From Cepaea nemoralis (lineage: Eukaryota > Mollusca > Gastropoda > Stylommatophora > Helicidae), in NCBI GenBank assembly GCA_014155875.1, contig JACEFZ010012626.1:400001-464000 (forward strand): 64,000 nucleotides of DNA, given 5' to 3'. This document shows positions 33,001 through 42,000 of this stretch, piece after piece. The notes beneath the pieces were generated by a model. That model did no database searches. It was not told the origin of the DNA and saw only the letters and a program-made list of their open reading frames with translations. A program made the translations under genes and the position numbers. The first letter of the stretch is position 1, and the number at the start of each line of letters is the position of its first letter.

Positions 33001-36000
33001 CGCGCCTACCTCAGAATTAACGCAAACACACAACATCCACTGCATAGTGAAATTAGGAAGGTGAAGGGCAGCGGGTTAAAAAGAGGACGGTCGTGGATGG
33101 GTCAAGCCGAAGACATTCTTCAACAAGTGTGTTCACTTGAGGACTTAGAACCTGGCGAGGAGTGGGTGCAAGTGCCAACAGATTTCTGCACATCCTTTTC
33201 AGTTTGCATCCAACTAGATAGAAAATGCAGACAAGAAAATCCGGCTGCTGTTGAGGCTGAAGTACAAGCGTTGATTTTCGAGAATTCGCTAGACGGTGAC
33301 GCGGTCATCTACACAGATGGGTCGGTCGTCCGACATGTGAGAAGCTCATGGGCCTTTACAGCTCGGGCCGGAGGGAGAATTGTGAAGGAGGACTCTGGTG
33401 CTTTCACTGAAACCACAAGTAGCCTGACCATGGAAGTCATGGCAGTAAGTAAAGCAATAACATGGCTCGAGACACAGACATTCACTAGGGCTTGTTTCCT
33501 TAGCGACTCAATGAACATGATCAAGAGGATAGAGGAGGGGTCGATCCGAAGAGAATGGTTGCTGCCTCTGAAGCGGTCTCGGCTGGCAAAGATTAGTTTC
33601 ATCTTCGTGCCAGGTCATGCGGGAGTACAAGGAAATGAGCGGGCTGACAAGCTCGCAGGTGAGGCTACTGTGGAGGGCGGACGCGCCATGGACCAGGCTG
33701 ACATTCTGAATGCTCTACGAGAAGTGAGACTTTTGCGAGAACCAAGTGATGACTGTGAATCTACAACAATGGCCAGACTGCGGGAGCAGCAAATTAAAAG
33801 AGGGGTGGCCAAACAAGAACACTACGCAGGAAGCCAAAGAAGATTGATAAACCAACACAGAACTGGCGTCGTTAGCCGCTACACGCTGCGGGATTTGCTG
33901 AGGAGGGGATCCGAGCACTTATGGACTGAATGGTTCGATGTGCAACGAGGATGATCTGTCGACTAACTAACTAACTAACTAAGAAACCAAGGTTGGCAGA
34001 CACGTTCAGTTCGGCAAATGCATTGTGATGTAATACGTTCAGGTCACCACAACACTGCGGTGTAATATGTTCAGGTCGGCACATACATTCTGATGTAAAA
34101 CTTTCAGGTCGGCACACACATTCTGATGTAAAACATTCAGGTCGGCACATACACACATTCTGATGTAAAACTTTCAGGTCGGCACATACACATTGTGATG
34201 TAATACGCTCAGGTCGGCACACACACACATTCTGATGTAATACGTTCAGTTCGGTAAACACACATACATACTTGCTAGAAGGGACGTTAATAAAGTTGTA
34301 CAATTTCATAGTAACAGTGTTTCCAAGCCCCTCTCGGACCACACCCAGCTGAAAGAACTTGATAACGCCGTTGGTGGCTTGCTCCACAAACAGGATAACT
34401 CCCTGGAAACATGAAAATACTATCTGAATGTTACATTATATCCTCTTCTGCTTCTCTTCCCCCATTTACCTCAGTGAAGTGTTTGTGGAGATGAAAAGCG
34501 TGCATGTGTGTGTATGGGCTTGTGTGGGTGTGTGTGTGAGGGAGTGTGTATTTGTACGTTATTGAGTGTGTGCATAACTGTGAGAGTTTGTGCAAATAAT
34601 GTAAACATGTATGCAGGTGTGTATGTGTATGTGTGTGTTTATGAATCTGCGTGTGTGCGTGTGTTTGCCTGTCTCATAACATGGTACAATGCATTGTTTA
34701 TATTTACAAAGTCCATTCGACAATTATGTTTTCCTATGCGAATGTAACGTGCACAATTGATGAACGATAGACGAGTGATTGGAAGGGCCGAATGTAAGAC
34801 GGGCCTGCGTGCCAAATTTCTGACCCTTTGAAAATAAAGTTCGTTCGTTCTAGCTAATGTTCTTTGTAATCTTCTTGGTATTTATTTCTTTAAGGTTGTT
34901 CTTGATACCATCACTCCATCTTTTATGTGGTGACTGGTTTAATATAGCATTGTACCAACATCTTATGTACATATCCATCAAAAGATAACACGACATATGA
35001 TCATCATTATGTTGTGTCACCTTACCAAAGAATACTAACGAACACGCATAATTAGTTGTGTATTTGTTTGTTTGTTTGTTTGTTTGTTTGTTTTTTGTGC
35101 GCTCGCTCGCTTTGAACTCAAACTTAGTCAATACGCGTGCAACTACTCCTAGTGCACTAGGCTGTATTTTGCGTGTAGAGTAGCTTCCACTATCACTCGT
35201 GTCCATCGCCATCACGCTAACCCACTCCGACTTCAGAGGTACTTGTACTTTACGTTCCCAAATCAAGGAAGCCAACATTTTAATCCAATTGACCAGTACA
35301 GGGGTTAAACCCGATACCTCGGCATCAGCACACCGGATGTTTAAGAATGAGTTCTCTTATCTATTCGGCCAAGCTGACAATGCAAGGCCTATAAATGTGA
35401 CTGAGATGAATGTGTAAGTATAATTAACTACATGCCATTTTATGAAATTTATATCACACTAATTCACCTTTACGCGATTAATGATGTGTTACATCGGCAG
35501 ATAAAATGGTCTGGCCACCTCTCAAGATATCCCTGGTACCATCCTCCACAAAGAGCCACATTGAAGAATTAATATAGTGGATACAGAGCAAGGGTAAGAC
35601 CATGTAAAATATGGAGTGAGCAAGGTTAAGATCACATAAAGGATGGAGTGATGGTATCAAGAACAACCTTAGAGAAATGAACATCAATTCAACTTACAAA
35701 GAGCATTAGAAAAAGAACATGCAAAGTGTTTACATCTCCCGTCCCACAATTCACGGAGGTAAATGAGGGAAGAGAAGAAGACAAGAATTATTATAAAATA
35801 ATTTACTAACATTGCAGACAATATTCACTGGTAGTAGTGTAGATGGCGATTGTGTGAAGAACATTAAGAATATCGTGGATAAAGAAGAAAGCAAACAATG
35901 AGTTGTTCGGATAGCCACAGGTGTTACAACTACTCACATCAAAACCATAAGGACAAGACAACAGAAGCTTGTGGGGCATATCAATATACGAGAGATAATA

Positions 36001-39000
36001 GTGAACTCGGCCTTATGTGAGAAAATGCTAGTCAGATGAGACAAAAAAGTTATAGAGAAATCTATATGTGGAAAGCATACTGACCTTTAAAAAAATATGT
36101 CAACTGTGACGAGAAAAAGAGGGTTGAGGTGCCACATAAAAGATGTATTTTATATAGATGTGAAGCGTGGACAATGAGCAGTCAAGCTGAAAATATATAA
36201 TGGATGTGGAAATGTGGTTTCTGGGGCAAATGCAAAGAATGCCACGGACAGACAGAAAAATCAATGAGGAAGTCCTATAAGAAGCAAATGAAAACCGTAA
36301 ACTGAATAGAGAAATTAGACTCAGACAGTCACAATTGTTTGGGCACGTTATGAGAAGAAATAAACTAAAGAACATGGTGACAGCTGGCAATGTTGAAGGG
36401 AAAAGAACAAGGGGAAGGCAGATAAGTAAATGTCTGAATGACTTGGCTACATGGCTTGGTCGAGACAAGATCAAGGAACTGATCCACGACCGGTGATCGT
36501 GAAAGATGGCAAATCATGACCGAATACGCTTGTCGGAATAGCGCATAATGGTGGCAATATGTGGAATAGTTTAAACGGCTGCACAGCAAATGATAAAATA
36601 AGCAACCGACCCCATTATATCACGGTCAGTAGAACAAGTTTGAGAGTGTTAAACCTCTCAGCTATGTCGATCCTCAACACTACTGATAATGCAGCTAATG
36701 AAGAAGGTGATTAATGTAAACGTATTGTGATATCTCCACACCCAACCCCACTCATACATGACAGCACCCGGCAGCGTGTGTGAAGTCAGTTAGGGACCCT
36801 CTGTACAAGCTCTTAGCACATTGGGGATATGGTGCTAAACCCATATTTTAGAGCAACTGGCACTCAGTGGGTAGTGTGATCAGTGTCACTCAAGCCTCCT
36901 GTAATCCCCATGACATCTGCTGGTGGGAGTTTTAGGTTGGGTTGACCTGGGAGCGCAGTGTGTGAGTGACATGGATTTTGAGGGGTCGGGAATTGAGTAT
37001 AAGACTGGTCAATGATGGGCGGGGCGTCACTTTCTGGATCCAGTTATGGACGGGGCGTCACTTACTGGATCCAGTGATGGGTGGAGCGTCACTTAATGAA
37101 TCCAATGATGGGCGGGGCGTCACTTGCTGGATTCAATGATGGGTGGGGCATCACTTACTGGATCCAATGATAGGCGGAGCTTCACTTACTTGATCAAGTG
37201 ATGGGCGGGGTGTCACTTACTGGATCCAGTTATGGACGGGGCGTCACTTACTGGATCCAATGATGGACGGGGCGTCACTTACTGGATCCTATAATGGGCG
37301 GGGCGTCACTTACTGGATCCTATAATGGGCGGGGCGTCACTTACTGGATCCAATGATGGGTGGGGCGTCGCTTACTGGATCCAATGATGAGCGGAGCGTC
37401 ACTTACTGGATCCAATTATGGGCGGGGCGTCACTTACTGGATCCAATGATGGGCGGGGCGTCACTTACTGGATCCAATTATGAGCGGGGCGTCACTAACT
37501 GGATCCAATGATGGGCAGGGCGTCACTTACTGGATCCAATGATGGGCGGGGCGTCACTTGCTGGATCCAGTCATGTGCGGGGTGTCACTTACTGGAGCCA
37601 ATGGTGGGCGCGGCGTCGCTTACTGGATCCAATTATGGACGGGGCGTCACTTACTGGATCCTATAATGGGCGGGGCGTCACTTACTGGATCCAATGATGA
37701 GCGGGGCGTCACTTACTGGATCCAATGATGAGCGGGGCGTCGCTTACTGGATCCAATAATGAGCGGGGCGTCACTTACTGGATCCAATGATGAGCGGGAC
37801 GTCACTTACTGGATCCAATGATGGGCGGGGCGTCACTTACTGGATCCAATGATGGGCGGGGCGTCACTTACTGGATCCAATGATGAGCGGGGCGTCATTT
37901 ACTGGATCCAATGATGAGCGGGACGTCACTTACTGGATCCAATGATGAGCGGGGCGTCACTTACTGGATCCAATGATGAGCGGGACGTCATTTACTGGAT
38001 CCAATGATGAGCGGGGCGTCACTTACTGGATCCAATGATGGGCGGGGCGTCACTTACTGGATCCAATGATGAGCTGGGCGTCACTTACTGGATCCAATGA
38101 TGAGCGGGACGTCACTTACTGGATCCAATGATGGGCGGGGCGTCACTTACTGGATCCAATGATGAGCGGGGCGTCACTTACTGGATCCTATAATGGGCGG
38201 GGCGTCACTTACTGGATCCAATGATGAGCGGGGCGTCACTTACTGGATCCAATGATGAGCGGGACGTCACTTACTGGATCCAATGATGGGCGGGGAGTCA
38301 CTTACTGGATCCAATGATGGGCGGGGCGTCACTTACTGGATCCAATGTAGGCACATGGACACGTCTGACTCTGACTTGCACCAGATCGTAGGCATTCCCC
38401 TTCAAGGCAACCTGAGCTTGGTTGTCACAGTCGCCGGTGATGTACGTCAGAAAGTCCAGAACGTTCTTGGACAGCACTGTTTAATGACACATATAGACAA
38501 CACTGTTTAATGACACATATAGACAGCACTGTTTAATGAAACATATAGACAACATTGTTTAATGACACATATAGACAGCACTGTTTAATGAAACATATAG
38601 ACAACATTGTTTAATGAAACATATAGACAACACTGTTTAATGACACATATAGACAACACTGTTTAATGACACATATAGACAACATTGTTTAATGAAACAT
38701 ATAGACAACATTGTTTAATGAAACATATAGACAACACTGTTTAATGACACATATAGACAGCACTGTTTAATGAAACATATAGACAACATTGTTTAATGAC
38801 ACATATAGACAACATTGTTTAATGACACATATAGACAACATTGTTTAATGACACATATAGACAGCACTGTTTAATGACACATATAGACAGCACTGTTTAA
38901 TGAAACATATAGAGAGACAACACTGTATAATGACACATATAGAGAGAGAATACTGTGTAATGACACATATAGAGAGACAACACTGTATAATGACACATAT

Positions 39001-42000
39001 AGAGAGAGAACACTGTGTAATGACACATATAGACAGCAATGTGTAATGACACATATAGAGAGACGACAACACTGTGTAATGACACATATAGGAAGTACTG
39101 GTTAATGACACACACACATAGGCAGCACTGTGTAATGATACACATAGAGAGACAACAGTATGTAATGACACATATAGAGATAAAACACTGTGTAATGACA
39201 CATTTTCGAAATGGCTGGACTTAACATCAATGGAAGAATCATAAACATTCTTATATATGTTAGCGATACTGTGTTACTAGCAGAAAGTGAGCAGGAGTTA
39301 CAAGACCTAGTGGAACAAGTAAACAGGCATAGTGCAGAATGTGGCTTAGATATTAACATCCCAAATAAACGAAAATTCTTCTTCTGCTGCGTTCATCCGG
39401 AGTTTTTTTTTTTTCGGACGCGATTGCGTTGTGCCTGTTTACAGCAGAGCTGCGTTCTTGCGCCGTTAGGCCGACACATCCGACTTCTCCGGGCATTTGT
39501 TGACCGAGTTAACCTTCCCGGTAAACGAAAATTATGACAATTAGCAGTGGAAAGAAAAGGTCATAAATGAACATCACAGTAAACGGGGAGATACTAGAAC
39601 AAGTAACAAGTTTCTCCTAACTTGGACATGTAATAACAGATGATGGCAGAAGTGAAATGGAAATTTGAAAGAAAATAGGAATGGCCAAAAATGCTTTCAG
39701 CAGCATGACATCAGTATTATTATCTCATTCATTCATTCAGTAGCATGTCCTTTGAGGAACCTCGCTGCCATAACAACCCTCCGGAAGATTGCCCGATCAC
39801 AAGCAAGATGTCCCGCGTCTGATACACCCATCTGGAGATCATCCGCCACATCCTGCACCCGTCGTCTCTTTGGCCTTCCTCTTCCTCTCTTCCCAGGCAT
39901 ATACCCCTCCATTATTGTTCTCTCCAAACTTTCGTGACGCTTCAAGTGACCAAAATATATCAATTTTCTTTGTTTTACCGTCTTTAATAGCCAACCCTCT
40001 TCAATATTCAGCTCTTGAAGTATTGAAACATTTGTTCTTTTCTTTACCCAAGATATTCTTAGAACTCGTCTATAACATTTGTATTCAAATGCATTTATGC
40101 ACTGTTCAGCTTGTTTAGTAAGTGTCCAGGTCTCACAGGCATATGTTGCAATGGGAAAGATGCATGCTCTTAAAAATCTAATTTTTGTAGTTCTGCTGTC
40201 CCACTCCATAATTTATTCAGCTGTTTTAGTCTTTGAAGAGCAATTGATAGTCGTAGTTTAATTTCTTTCATTGTGTCACCATTGTTGGTAATCAATGACC
40301 CAAGATATTCAAAATTTTCCGCAACCTCCAATCTTTCCTTATTAACATATATTTCTTTCTCCATAGTAGTTTTATCTGATTGCATTATCTTTGTTTTTGC
40401 TATGTTAAGATATAAGTTGTGATTTTCACTATTTCTTCGGGTTGAGATTATTAAGTTTTCTATGCCAATCTGTGATGTGGATAGTAATACTGTATCATCA
40501 GCAAATCGAATCTCTGGTATCTCATGACCACCGATATTTAGGGCATCATATAGCTCCCTGTTTTTATCATCTCTGACATTTCTCATTATATTTTCGGCGT
40601 ACAGGTTAAACAAATAGGGTGACAGCACGCAGCCATGACGGACTCCTTGCCTGATGTCAAACCAATCTAATCTCTCGCCATCTATTCTAACCGCTGCTTG
40701 TTGGTCTAGATAGAACATTTTTATGAGTTGTACTATATGTGATGGAAAGCCCATATGCCTCATGATTTCACAAAGTTTCTGATGTTTTACACAGTCACAT
40801 TCCTTTGAATAATCCACAAAACAGGATAATAGGCTTACATTTAATTCTCTGCACTTCTCTATTATTAAACGCCTGTTGAGTATGTGATCTCCTGTTTCTC
40901 TTCCTCATCTAAATCCAGCTTGAACCACGTTAATCTCTTCTTCCATTTTCTTACGAAGTTTTGCCATTATGATTTTTAGTAGAATTTTACTTGCATGACT
41001 GATCAGGGCAACAGTTCTATAGTTGGTGCATAATTTTAGGTTGTCCTTTTTGGTGTTGGAATGAAGATAGTTCTCTTCCAATCTTTTGGTTATCTACAGA
41101 GATTAAAAACGGATTAACAATGGGAATTGTCAAATGTTACGTATATTCTACACTACTGTATGGCGCGGAAGCCTGGACATTGAACAGGCAACTAGAAAGT
41201 CGAATAGAGGCCCTGCAGATGTGGATATACAGACGAATATGTCGTATTTCATGGAAACAAAAACAATCAAATGAGAAGTTCTAGTAAAACTGGGAATGAA
41301 AAGAGAGTTGATGAAAGAAATAAAACAGAGGCAAGTTAAAAGACATACTGCTCTTTTAAAAACTATACTGGAGGACGAAATTACGGGCAAGCGAGCAAGA
41401 GGTAGACAACGATGCAAGTGGGAAGATAACATTAAGAGATGGACGAACATCAGCCTGACAGAAAGTACAGTCAACGACTCTGGTGATCGAGTGAGTGAGA
41501 TGGCAGAACATGACCGCCCACGCTTATCGGCATGGCACATGATGGATGGATTGATGATTAATACAAGCATATGATACAATAATGTAACCGCTGTTATTGC
41601 GCGATAGCGAGAAAAGGGCGTTATAGAAAAGCGTTAGAAAGAAAAGAGAAACCAAGACAGACAACTAAACATGTGAACACGGGGAATTCAATATGGAGAA
41701 ATAGATGGTTATAAGCATATGAATACACAGAGATGAAGATAATCAACAGATAAAGGCAGTTTTATGAGGGAAGCTGATGTTATTGTGTATAAGATTTTGA
41801 ATTTTGCAAATAGTAGAATATAACATATATGAGAATATAATATATATTATAATAACATATAGAAGAAAATAACTTAAAAAGGAGGTAACATATATTAGAA
41901 TATAACATATAGGAAAATACAACTTACAGTAGAATATAATATAAAAGAGAATATAACATATAGTGGAATATAACAATTGGGAGAATATAACATATAGGAG

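Larger units (their letters stand above)
39206..41560 (+). mobile_element. LN3-related LINE, split by SINE4 and LN7
   Basis: Pieces at 39206-39377, 39534-39719 and 41096-41560 form one LINE in order: RT region (LAESEQELQDLVEQVN; the catalytic box is damaged to YVSD), middle, and C-terminus with ALLKTILEDEITGKRARGR, then the final ATGG tail (41540-41556). Stops and frameshifts throughout. Confidence 0.7.

Noticed and set aside
37005..38336. Promoter array from repeated GC boxes (GGGCGGGGC)
   Set aside because: The motif is just part of the 31-bp satellite in an intron; no transcription start evidence.
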